Part shown: piece after piece, positions 19,476 through 28,650 of the stretch
Numbering within the stretch: position 1 is the stretch's first letter
Layout: each line of letters starts with the position of its first letter
NCBI RefSeq assembly: GCF_004379255.2
Contig: NC_056048.1
Location: 13,663,197 to 13,727,196, forward strand
Length of the DNA: 64,000 nucleotides
Direction: 5' to 3'
DNA from: Salvia splendens
Lineage: Eukaryota; Streptophyta; Magnoliopsida; Lamiales; Lamiaceae
Program-made: the position numbers and the translations under genes
Notes under the pieces: model-generated
What the model was told of the DNA's origin: nothing
Database searches by the model: none
The model's input: only the letters and a program-made list of their open reading frames with translations

Positions 19476-21332
19476 TCATACTCCAACAGCTTCGTCTCCG
19501 GCTCCTTGGTCTGGTTCAGCTTCTTTCTCCTGAGCTACCTCAGCCTCGGCCTCGCCTCCTGCCGGCCTCGCCTCCGCCTCCTGATCGGCTTCCTTCTCCG
19601 GATGCCCGGCCCGCTCGACTTCGGCCTCCAGCTCCAGCGGCTCGGCCTCACCCTCTCCGTTGTAAGTCGAAGCGGGTGAAACGGGTCCCACGGAGGCAAA
19701 GATAGCCTCCAGGTTCTCGTCCCGATCAGCTCGACAACTCCGGACTCGGTCTGCAGAAAGCAGGACCGAGGATGAAGCGAGCTCCTCAAGGAGCGGCAGA
19801 TTCTGAAGCCGAGCTGCTATCTCTCGGCTGTACAGAGGCAGCACGACGTCGGCCCCCTGCTCGCCCTTATCGGCAATTAGCCTTACCAGACTACCGACAA
19901 AGGCCGAGAACTGGCTGCTCAAAAAGAGTTTCTCCGTGTAAACACGGAGAGTCTCCCCCTGGGCAGCCACGGCGGCAGCATCCCTCCGTTTCGTCTGCTC
20001 TCGCTGGATGACGAGCTGGTTTTTGGCAAACTGAGCTTCATCCTGGGCCGAAATCCTAGCAGCTCTGGCTTTCTCAAAGTTAGCCTCAGCCTGTTCGGCC
20101 CGATGACAAGCAGCCGCCAACTTCCTCTGCATCTCAGCATAGTCATTGGACGCTTTGGAGAGTTCGACGGCGACGAGCTTGGAGAGCATATCGTTCCTCT
20201 GAAAATGGATAAAGAAAAAAGTCAACAAAGGGGCCACAAAAAATACAGGAAAAAAGCAAGGCCAGAAAATCAAGAAGAGAATTCACCTCGGCGAAGTCCG
20301 TGGGCCATAAAAACGGCTCACAGATATGTTCCGAAGGAGGCGCCAAGACCACGTCTTTCTCTGGCGCTCTCGGGGGCTTCTGGGCCTTCCCCCTCCCCTT
20401 TGCCGAAGTCGACTCCGGCTTCTTCGGATCCGAAGAGGTTTTTTGCCTTTTCGGAGTCCTCTCGGCATCAGACGCCGAGCTGGTGGTTTTCGGCCTCTCC
20501 GGCTCCTTGGACTCCGAAGATTTGCGGCTAGCCTTACTCAGCATGTACACTGCCAAAAAGCAAGAAAGCAAAGTCAGATTTTCTTCGTTAAAGCAGTAGA
20601 GCATAAAGATAAAGAGAAATCCTCACCCTCGGCCTCTTCGTCCGAAGACGAGATGTCGAACACGACGTCGCCCTTGACGAGCTCAGACTCCGTGTATTGT
20701 TTCCTAACTATGGGAATCTTGTTGAGCTCGCCATCGAGCTCGTCCAACGGTTCAGGCCGAGGGTGACGGATAACGGACTCCGGCCCTCTCCAGGGAAAAC
20801 TAGGAGCCGCGGTCCTATCATAGTAGAAGAAGCGATTTTGCCACTTCGGCCACTTCGTTTTACAAAAGGCTCTAAAGGGCTGTAAAGGGATCAAGTAAAA
20901 CCAAGACCCCTTCCTCTTAAATTGAAAGAATTTAAGGATCGCCTTCAAAGACAAATCCCTTCCTAACCTACGGAGTTCGGCAGCGAAGGCCGACAAGTGC
21001 CTCCAAGAGTTCGGAGTCACTTGGCCTAAAGGAAGCTGAAAAAAATCTAGTAAATCTATAAAGGCAGAAGGGAGGGGGAAACGAAGCCCGCATTCTAAGC
21101 AGGCCTCGTACACGGTGGCGTACCCCTCCGGCGGGGAGTCAGCCCTATGATCACCGTCAGGTACCACCGCCTTCCCCCCAGGAAAAAAGTATTTTTCGGG
21201 TAGGGATATCACAGTATCCTTACTCAAAATACTATGGAAATACTCTACGGTCTTCTCCCCGGACTCTTTCCGGCCAGAAGACCCCTTATCCCCTTTCCTA
21301 CCGCTACCCGACTCCGAAGAAGAAGAAGACAT
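19476..21332 (-). CDS. Spliced antisense gene in the Tat element, Transposase_28 (putative gypsy-type) protein
   Basis: Exons on the minus strand: 20627-21332, 20287-20549 and 19476-20198, total 1692 bp, 563 residues. Junctions: G|GTGAGGATTT to ttggcag|TGTAC, and GAG|GTGAATT to ttttcag|AGGAAC; all keep frame. Exon 1 has a Ser-rich start (MSSSSSESGSG) and a domain with EKYFFPGGKAVVPD, YATVYEACLECGLRFPLP and SWRHLSAFAAELRR, matching the plant Pfam family Transposase_28. Exon 2 is K/P-rich and basic, likely nuclear. Exon 3 is a long A/E/K/R coiled coil (LAAACHRAEQAEANFEKARA) with an acidic tail. Despite the family name, no transposase activity is shown. Genes like this, antisense between pol and 3' LTR, are known in Tat elements. 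It appears intact although sense pol is broken. Confidence 0.75.
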
Positions 21333-21560
21333 TTTTCTTACTTTTTGAAGGTGAAGAAAGTCTGAAGAAGCTCTTGAAAGCGGAAGAAAATTTCTCGAGA
21401 AAGAGAGAGTATAGAAGACGCAACAGCAAAGGTGTTCAAATGAGGAAAAAGGAGCATATTTATCAGATTCGGGAAAGATTTCGAGATCGTTGCGCCGTTT
21501 CGAATCCCACCTTTTCAGGATTCAACGGCCGGATTTTACTGTCGCATTTAATGCAGGCAC
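21333..21560 (-). promoter_or_regulatory. Putative promoter and leader of the antisense gene
   Basis: Minus strand has a TATA-like GATAAATAT at about 21455-21463, some 125 bp before the ATG at 21332, then a CT-rich leader (ACTCTCTCTTTCTCGAG) typical of plant 5' untranslated regions. Inferred from composition only. Confidence 0.4.
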
Positions 21561-21654
21561 GCGCAAGGCACGTCCCCTGACGTCAGCCTCCCCCTTACCA
21601 TTATCCAGAATGCCGAAGTGACTCACCTCGCCGAAGTGATTCACTCCGCTTTTC

Positions 21655-21665
21655 GGGGGGGGTAG
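21655..21665 (+). other. Polypurine tract of the Tat element
   Basis: GGGGGGGGTAG directly before the 3' LTR start TGATGGGG. Primes plus-strand DNA synthesis. Confidence 0.7.
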
Positions 21666-22258
21666 TGATGGGGTACGAACTAAACCCTAATGGCAAGCCC
21701 AATAACAGTGACGGCCCATCAGCCCAGAGCCCAAGAAAGAGTATCTGTTCGGCACCAAAGAGTTCGGCACGACCAAAGAGTTCGGACTCAGCCTACAGCT
21801 CGGTAAAAGCCGACCAGTCAAGCTCTCCTCTCAGATCGGCAAGAGCTGATCGGTAAAGTCCAGCAGTTCGGTCTCAGCATTCGACCGAACTAGGAGTTAG
21901 TGGACTCATGAAAGGCCTCCACGACCTCCGCTATACCCACGATCTATTTAGTGGTACGAAGCAGTTATTGAGCAGTTATTGCTCACCCACGATCTTGTTA
22001 GTGGGGCTGCAAACCACGACCTTAGTTCAATGTATAAATAGAACTTAGATCAGATAGAAAAGGGTTAAGCTCTCTAGAGATAAAATCATATAGCAAGTCT
22101 GTGTTGTAAGCTGTAATCCCAGATCAAGCAATACAATCTTGCCCTCCCTTCTTCCCGTGGACGTAGATTTACCTCAGTAAATCGAACCACGTAAATTCAC
22201 CGTGTCGTAATTTATTTTTACGAGCATTCATCATCATCAATAATTCGCGGATTCATCA
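21666..22258 (+). repeat. 3' LTR of the Tat element
   Basis: Identical to the 5' LTR as read here except for the base three from the end (ATTCATCA against ATTCGTCA). Confidence 0.92.
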
Positions 22259-22263
22259 CCGAC

Positions 22264-22376
22264 CATATTTTAACCTGTCGATTTTAACCGAACTAACCGA
22301 TTTTTTTGTTCCGGTTCCGGTTCTTGTTTTGGGGCTGAAATATGGTCGGTTAACCAACCAAATACCCAGTCCTGGT
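22264..22376. repeat. Second half of the small palindromic MITE split by the Tat element
   Basis: CATATTTTAACC... to ...CAAATACCCAGTCCTG. Together with 11630-11656 it gives inverted ends CGGGCTAGGTATTCGG and CAGGACTGGGTATTTGG (~37 bp each), like hAT-type MITE ends. Confidence 0.5.
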
Positions 22377-22790
22377 GCGTTACGGTGACAACAGACTTAA
22401 AATGACAACATGACAACAACGTAGCATGCAATCTATAATACATAGACAAACAATTCGGCATATGGTTCCAAGCAATATGGGATATGAAATCAGAACACTA
22501 TGGTGACTCAGATTGCTTGCATATGTATTCCAAATTGCTTGTTTATCTCTAATTTCGTATTGTATATTGCTTGGAACCATATACCGTATTGATTGTCGAT
22601 GTATCACAGATTGCTTGCCTATGTTAGCAAATTGCTTGTCTAGATTATCATTTTATCACCATAGTGCTCTGATTTCACATCCCATATTGCTTGGAACCAT
22701 ACGCCGAGTTGTTTGTCTATGTATTACAGATTGCATGGTACGTTGTTGTCACGTTGTCATTTTAAATATGGTTGTCATTTTAATATAATC
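22377..22790. mobile_element. Foldback element, copy 2
   Basis: Near-identical to 10501-10915 (offset 11876). Same two inverted arms and loop. Followed by a (TA)n run at about 22790-22810 missing in copy 1. Confidence 0.75.
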
Positions 22791-22810
22791 ATATATATAT
22801 ATATATATAT

Positions 22811-24775
22811 GACCCTCCTTATCACCCCTTAGTATAAAACATAAGACTAATATAATCCCTTGGATCTATTAATCTAATGGCTTTGATTAAATGTCAGTCG
22901 GTACATTATGATACTAGTTTCGTACATCAAAGGGCAATATTGGATACAAATAATTATATAATTCAGTTTTAAAACTGCAATTCCATGATTTCGGCGTAAG
23001 TTATGATTCTGATTCTTAATATCAATTGACACCATTCTCTCTCCCCCATTTCATTTCTCACGTCTCCCTCAATTCTACTATCCACCAAAACCCTAGACAC
23101 CCTGACTTCGCAAAGAAAAATAGTTTTCTCCTCCATTTGTCGCCGTCAAGACGAAGTAAAATACACAGTAGGCCGTAGTATCTGTATATCTTGTCGGTTT
23201 ATGTTTTTTTTATGACGACGAGCAAACAATCGTCTAGTCTTCTCTGCAGACAATGAAACCAGGTAAATTTCACTCTAATCACTCTATCAATTTCTTGATT
23301 TTCAGTCTGTGCCGCTTGTTCTGTGAATCGTAATTTCGCTACTCACGATTGGGCTTCTGGTAATTAGTGTTTTTCTGCAATTTTTGTTGTGATTTCGTAG
23401 ATTTTTGGCATTTTTTGTTCTTTTGTTCAACATTGATTCGAATATTGTTCGTCATCACTTCATTTTGATTTTGTACATTATTTTCGGATTGTATACATTA
23501 TTCACATAAATTGGTACATTATTTCACTCTATGACATCATTTGTTTTTTTGTTATAAAATGTCATGATATATTAGATGGTATATACATATTTTGCATACA
23601 AAAAATTTGTACATTAGTGTGTAAAACAATGCTACATTACACATGCATATTTGTATATGACTTAAAAACATCATTTAGATAGTTTAGTACATCAATTAAG
23701 CCTGATTTTATGCATCATGTTCTGTTACATCATTTAGCTACATCTGTACATCATGTTCCATTACATTATTTAGCCATAGATGTACATTAATTGATATTGC
23801 ATTGTATGTGTTTCTGAATAGGTTCAACGAGTGCAAGAATAGATTATGAGGACGACTTGGATAATGACATGCCCATTGCATTAGCGCAATGAATGATATT
23901 AAAGATGTTCAAAGATGTGCTACATTATTATTGTGTTGTAGTATGTCATGTACGAAAAATGTATTTGTCACCTACTGAGTAATGTATATTAAAATTTGTT
24001 TGATGATGGGCAGAAGTTATATCCATTCCCCCATGGGTTAAGTAGTCCATGGGGCTAGGGTGTAGTATCAACCAGTAGCACAACGTTCACTAAAAGCAAA
24101 GAATTAGAGCCGTTCTCATAGGCTTCAATTATTTATTATTTGGTGTAGTAGTAACTGTACATTAATGTGTAGGGTTCATACATTACAAGACGACATTAAA
24201 CTACTTCTTACGTACATTATTATAACGTTTTCGTACATTATTATACCGTTTACGTACATAAAAATCAAGCAATAAAAGCAGAAATTATAGACAAGCGTTG
24301 GTAATATGCCCTAGCCCGATGGATTACTAAACTCTAGGGCAAAGGATTTATCTCCCTACCCTTGGTGAATGTATCGTTAGTGAGTCGGTACTACAACCTA
24401 GCCCAATGGATTGCTAAATCCAAATGGTATGGATTCAACGTGCTGCAAGACATTAGACTACTTCTTACGTACATTATTTTAACGCTAAGTATGAGTAAAC
24501 TCACAACACTTGCGGTCCATTGGATCTTGTGATGTAACGGTTAGATTAATGCCACGTGTAATCTAATAATGTAGATTTTTAGCCTAATAATGTAGCATTT
24601 TAGTTTAGTAATGTACAGTTTTAGTCCAATAATGTAAATTTCCAATCTAATAATGTACCTCGGCCAATAATGTAGATTTTTAGTATGATAATGTAACTAA
24701 TCACAACCATCCAATCTAATGATCCAAGGACTGTGATTTGTGCTTTGTTTTACACTAAGATGCTATAAGGACACT
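22811..24775 (+). mobile_element. Mutator-like element with subterminal motif arrays, copy 1
   Basis: The left end (ccctccttatcaccccttagtataaaac...cttggatctattaatctaatgg) aligns with the reverse complement of 24690-24775 (tccttatagcatcttagtgtaaaac...ccttggatcattagattggatgg) over ~85 bp at about 65-70 percent, giving long terminal inverted repeats. Tacattatt/tacatcatt words crowd the left and middle; the inverse aataatgta crowds 24545-24680. Internal coding capacity is a tiny two-exon ORF only, so it is non-autonomous. It is cut into by the 9-kb duplication start at 22856. Confidence 0.6.
23253..23892 (+). CDS. Tiny two-exon ORF in the Mutator-like element, copy 1
   Basis: Exons 23253-23262 and 23822-23892: ATGAAACCAG|GTAAAT, a 559-bp intron ending ctgaatag, then GTTCAACG. 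The product is 26 residues, MKPGSTSARIDYEDDLDNDM followed by P-I-A-L-A-Q. The leader before it (CTCTCTCCCCCATTTC...) looks like a plant 5' untranslated region. It may be the first codons of a lost transposase or a captured gene. The same exons are preserved at 32169-32809. No family recognised. Confidence 0.35.
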
Positions 24776-25569
24776 AACACACCCCTACATAAGCATATGT
24801 ATTCTATTACTAATATATACAGTAGCATATGCTACACACATATGCATTATATATACAGTAGCACATACATATACTTATTAATAGCATATGTATTCTATTA
24901 CTAAAATATGTAGCATATGCATTATATATATACAGTAGCATATGCTATAGACACATGCATGATTTTCGTGGAGTGAATGGTGATTTGAGAAAGGTTTTAA
25001 CAAATAGGCGGGATCAAACAAAAGAGTACTGCAGATGATCGGTCAAAAGTAAGGTACGAATCATAAAGCACCTTTTTATCATGGCTGTTGGGATCTCTGC
25101 GACTGTTTGTGTACAGGCGCATCTTTTCAGAATGCCTAGCTGGCTTAGCTTCTCTTACACGCTTCGCTTAAGGATGTCTTTTTTTTTCCTTTATGACAGC
25201 TGGCACTATCTGACACTCCTCCAATGGCTGCACCTGCCCTTTCCATACCTGTTCTGATCGCTGTACTACAGATTAAATTCAAATTGCTCTAATCAAGCGG
25301 ACAATTAATTTCAGATGAAGACTCAATTAGTTTCACTTGATCAGTTCCTCCTTTTTTTTAATTTTCTAAGGAATAAATAACACATAAAATATTTACACTA
25401 TGCTATCAAGGGAATGACCGGTATCCTTAGGATGTCGCTTGATCAAGTTGACTACCCAAGAATACGCAATCGTCCCCAAATACATGCTCACTGGATAAGA
25501 TTTGGTAGAGTTAGTGGAATTTCTTCCACTATCCCTATTTTAGGCTTGTCTCTATAGGGATCAACCCTA
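24776..25569. other. Non-coding 3' part of family A element and junction
   Basis: No gene seen. 24790-24960 repeats gcatatg-type words (agcatatgtattctattac, gtagcatatgc). 24960-25569 is probably internal sequence of family A downstream of its ORF on the minus strand, including a purine-rich AAAAAAAAGGAGGAACTGATC (minus) near 25345. The 3' LTR of family A is not present. Confidence 0.4.
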
Positions 25570-27141
25570 CTATTCTTCACCACGAAAGAACATGAATTGG
25601 GGGGGTCCCCATTGTGGATGTTCGTTTCCAGTGTGTGCCGCCATGGCTATATGAGATTCTGCCCACCTTAAGTTCCGCTTTCTGGATGTCAATTTGGCTT
25701 GACCTTGGAGTGACAGCTCCTTTTGTTTATCAATGGGCTCTCCCTTCTTTGTGGAGAGGTTTATCACTTCTCTCTCCTTCGTGGCTGGATTTATATACTG
25801 GTTCGGGTTCATCTTCATAAGAACCACCTTCCTCCATTTGATTTTTCTCCTCCTCTGGCCTAGCTTCTTTGTAAACTGTCCCCTTTGTCCCTGCGTATTC
25901 GACTCAGTTGCTTTTTTACGACTCGAATTAGGCAGGTCGCGGAAGTTGTTTGGTGACTCAGGTAAGGACAGTAGCTGCCTGGTGATCGTGGGATTTCCTT
26001 TCAGCCTTTTTCTTGATGGGGTGGTTTGGTCAGGAGGCTTATCGACCTTGCTCCGTTGAGTGTTCTCCGTTGTCTGTATTGGCTTGCAAAACTCCATATT
26101 TACCTTCTCAACAACTTCATCATCATATTTATCGGGGGAAGGTTTAACGAAGAGTTCTTTTTCCAAACACTTTTGTTCCTGAGGTTCGACAGTGTTTACA
26201 GACCGTATGCTTTCGTTATCCTGTGGCCTTCTTTCAGTATCATTAATGTCGACTGTAAGTCGTTTTCCTTTGAATTCTAGATTCATCGTCCCCCTCTGGA
26301 CGTCGATGACTGTGTTGGCGGTGGACAAGAAGGGTCTCCCAAGAAGAATTCCAACAGATTCCTCTACCTCTGGCTCCATTTCCTTTATGACAAAGAAGTC
26401 GGCCGGATACATAAAACTACCCACCGTGATGATTTCATCTTTCAGAATCCCCTCGGGGTAAATACAAGACCCATCTGCTAGTTGAATCACTAGATCAGTT
26501 TCAACTAGTTCTGCATCCCTCAGCCGTTCATACTTAGAATACGACATAATGTTGATAGAAGCCCCCAGGTCACAAGTTGCTCGCTCAATCAGAGCACCCC
26601 TGACGGCAATAGGAAGCGTAAATACTCCTGGATCAGTCTTCTTTGGTGGGAGATCACTAGGTCGGTTTACACCGGTTACCTTTTCCACTTCGGTGTCTTG
26701 ATCTACGGTGCTAGATTTGATGGTTTCATTACAGTTGGGCTTGGATACTGGAAGGTTCATCAGCAAGCTTTGATCAACTTCTTCCGATTTCAAAAAGACT
26801 GCGTTGACGTTCTTTCTCACCGCTGGCGGTTGTACTGTTGCAGGAATTTTTTCTTCATTTTCTCTCAGCTCCCCTAGCGTCATGGCAACTTGGGACAATT
26901 GCTTCGTAAGCATTTCTAATGCGGCTCTCTGTTCTCTCTGGGCTTCCTGCATTTCTTGCACAACATCATTAGGCTGATGTGCAATCATCATATCCCCTGG
27001 AGCTTCATTTTGCTGCCTACTATTTTTCAGGTTAAATCGGCCTCCTCCATGGCTTTGCTGGTAATGGTCGGAAGGTCCATACTGCTCTGACTGGCTCTGG
27101 ATAAAGTAGTTCTGTTGGTACGGCTGGATATAATTCACCAC
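25570..27141 (-). CDS. Family A gag C-terminus/retropepsin-like ORF, copy 1
   Basis: 523 codons. N-terminal Q/Y/N-rich stretch, coiled segment (residues ~60-95), then a retropepsin fold: GVFTLPIAVRG, C-D-L-G-A-S at 190-195 in place of D-[TS]-G, LADGSCIYPEG, FMYPADFFVI and ILLGRPFL at 265-272. The D-L-G-A-S form is the one used by Athila-type Gypsy proteases. The C-terminal ~200 residues are charged and end W-G-P-P-Q-F-M-F-F-R-G-E-E. Frame is open throughout, but the link to gag is frameshifted. The stretches 25652-26186 and 26540-27368 differ from unit 2, the intervening one does not. Confidence 0.7.
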   Translation of the reverse strand: MVNYIQPYQQNYFIQSQSEQYGPSDHYQQSHGGGRFNLKNSRQQNEAPGDMMIAHQPNDVVQEMQEAQREQRAALEMLTKQLSQVAMTLGELRENEEKIPATVQPPAVRKNVNAVFLKSEEVDQSLLMNLPVSKPNCNETIKSSTVDQDTEVEKVTGVNRPSDLPPKKTDPGVFTLPIAVRGALIERATCDLGASINIMSYSKYERLRDAELVETDLVIQLADGSCIYPEGILKDEIITVGSFMYPADFFVIKEMEPEVEESVGILLGRPFLSTANTVIDVQRGTMNLEFKGKRLTVDINDTERRPQDNESIRSVNTVEPQEQKCLEKELFVKPSPDKYDDEVVEKVNMEFCKPIQTTENTQRSKVDKPPDQTTPSRKRLKGNPTITRQLLSLPESPNNFRDLPNSSRKKATESNTQGQRGQFTKKLGQRRRKIKWRKVVLMKMNPNQYINPATKEREVINLSTKKGEPIDKQKELSLQGQAKLTSRKRNLRWAESHIAMAAHTGNEHPQWGPPQFMFFRGEE

Positions 27142-27465
27142 TTGGTTACTTGACTGCCTTCCATGGTTGCTATATTGAGGGTTCTGGTGTTGGTATCCTC
27201 CCCAGTCTCATTCATGTTGTCGGCTTGACCAGTTAGACTGTCCTCCTCTTGACCAGTTTCCTTGAGGGCCACTTGACCAACCTGCCTGACCTCCTTGCAC
27301 TCCGTTTCCTCCGGTGTTTGGTCTATCCGTGATTCGGGACGGCCAGTTGGACTGCCCGTCAGAGGAGTGCATTTGTTGTGAAGGGGGTAGTTGTGGTTGG
27401 CCTTGATTCTGTTCGATCCATCTGAAATTTGGGTGGTCCCTCCATGGAGCATCTCTCTGCTTCCC

Positions 27466-28522
27466 CTAGATCCAGTTGCCATTTGCATTCCAGTGGCCTG
27501 CGACATTTACTTGCTCTACTTCATGGAGAAACTCGCAGTAATAGTAATGATGTTCTTCTAGCGGTGGTGGCTGCAGCACATACTGCGTCTCCTTCGGTGC
27601 ATGTGGTGGTCTGGCTCTCTCCACCGCCTCTAGCAGCTTTTTCTCCATTTGCTCAAGTCGAGCTTCTAGCTTCTCATCATTGCGCGCCTCTGCTGCGTGT
27701 ACTGCCCCTCGTCTCTACTGCCCTCTGGTTGTCTCATACGACCACTTGGCCTCAATCAGCCTTTCCAAAATATTCTTAGCTTTGCTAAAAAGGGTTTTTG
27801 AGAAATCCCCTTGTGCTGCGAGGTTGAGGTCGTTCTTGCTGTCCACCGTGAGTCCTCCGTAGAAGATCGAGTAGATCTCCTTCTCTCCCAGCTTGTGGTT
27901 GGGGCATGCTTGAAGCAGCCCTTGAAATCTGTCCCAGTACAGGCCGAGGGGCTTGTCGTACTCCTGTCTGGCCTCTGTAATTTCCCTTTATCAGGGCACT
28001 TGTCTTCGACACTGGGAAGAAACGATCGAGGAATATCATGAGGAATTCGGCCCAAGTCCTGATGGATCCTTCTGGCAACCTTGACAGCCAGACACCCGCG
28101 TCCCACTTCAAAACGAAAGGAATAGCTTTGAGCCTATAATATTCGGACGTGGATCCAGCCGGGACGGGCTGAATATCACAATATCGGCAGAACTCCTCCA
28201 GAAAGGCGTACGGACACTCCTTTGAGAGGCCATAGAAGTGGGTCAATACGGCCAGCACTCCAGATTTGATAGCGATGTTCCGCATCCCAGGAGTGGCGGC
28301 AATGGCATGCATGGGCTCCTTCTCATCATGAGCATGCAAAGAGCCGATTCTCGAGTTGTCAGCGACAATGGCCATCTCTGCTTCTGTTTGCTTTGGTGGT
28401 GGTGGTGGTGGTGGCTTGTTCTGTTCAGCTGCTGCTGCTGCCTTTAATGCTGCTCTGTAACAAGTGGTAACTACGCCGGCTTCTTGGACTCTCCAACGAC
28501 TGTTAGTTCTTCTGTATATCAA
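27466..28522 (-). pseudogene. Family A gag, copy 1, frameshifted
   Basis: Starts MIYRRTNSRW; proline run of seven; then the gag domain with FYGLSKECPYAFLEEFCRYC, WLSRLPEGSIRTW and F-L-D-R-F-F-P. The frame slips near 28003 and the rest (SKNDLNLAAQGDFSKTLFS, ILERLIEAKWSYETTRG, LEARLEQMEKKLLEAVERA) is in another frame, with a TAG at about 27717-27719 that copy 2 lacks. The slip is shared with copy 2, so it predates the duplication. Confidence 0.7.
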
Positions 28523-28626
28523 CGGATGATTCCAGTAATCGCCTTGGTGGTACCTTCATAAATGAGAAAAGAAAGAAATAAACTATTTACTCCTACGCAC
28601 TACACACAAACATAAAGTAACACCAT

Positions 28627-28647
28627 GCTTCCCCGGCAACGACGCCA
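28627..28647 (-). other. Primer-binding site of family A, copy 1
   Basis: Minus strand TGGCGTCGTTGCCGGGGA followed by AGC; the common Athila-type PBS differs by one base (C for T at position 6). Confidence 0.7.
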
Positions 28648-28650
28648 TTT

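Larger units (their letters stand above)
11657..22258 (+). mobile_element. Full-length Ty3/Gypsy retrotransposon, Tat lineage, with antisense gene
   Basis: Two 593-bp LTRs (11657-12249, 21666-22258) differ at one visible base and are flanked by the 5-bp target duplication CCGAC (11652-11656, 22259-22263). Order inside: PBS, gag, zinc knuckle, protease remnant, reverse transcriptase, RNase H, second (archaeal-type) RNase H, integrase, repeat-rich spacer, antisense coding block, polypurine tract. The second RNase H before integrase and the missing chromodomain place it in the Tat group. Pol is broken by a frameshift near 13527, loss of the protease core near 13950, an in-frame TAG at 14177-14179 and a deletion/frameshift near 15555. 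It is structurally complete but cannot encode its own full polyprotein. Confidence 0.93.

Noticed and set aside
20199..20273. Apparent hydrophobic signal or membrane segment at the start of the 19476-20273 ORF
   Set aside because: This is translation of the intron's pyrimidine tract; the exon starts at 20198.
11657..22258. Possible endogenous virus
   Set aside because: No envelope or movement protein; structure, dual RNase H and LTRs fit a Tat-lineage retrotransposon.
22790..22811. (TA)n run as a regulatory element
   Set aside because: Simple microsatellite, absent from the otherwise identical copy near 10910.
25614..26461. Plus-strand ORFs in 25614-26461 and the matching ones in unit 2
   Set aside because: Shadows of the minus-strand retropepsin-like ORF, hydrophobic by antisense composition.
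28382..28447. Poly-glycine/tryptophan plus-strand ORF near 28238-28447
   Set aside because: Antisense of the proline run in family A gag.
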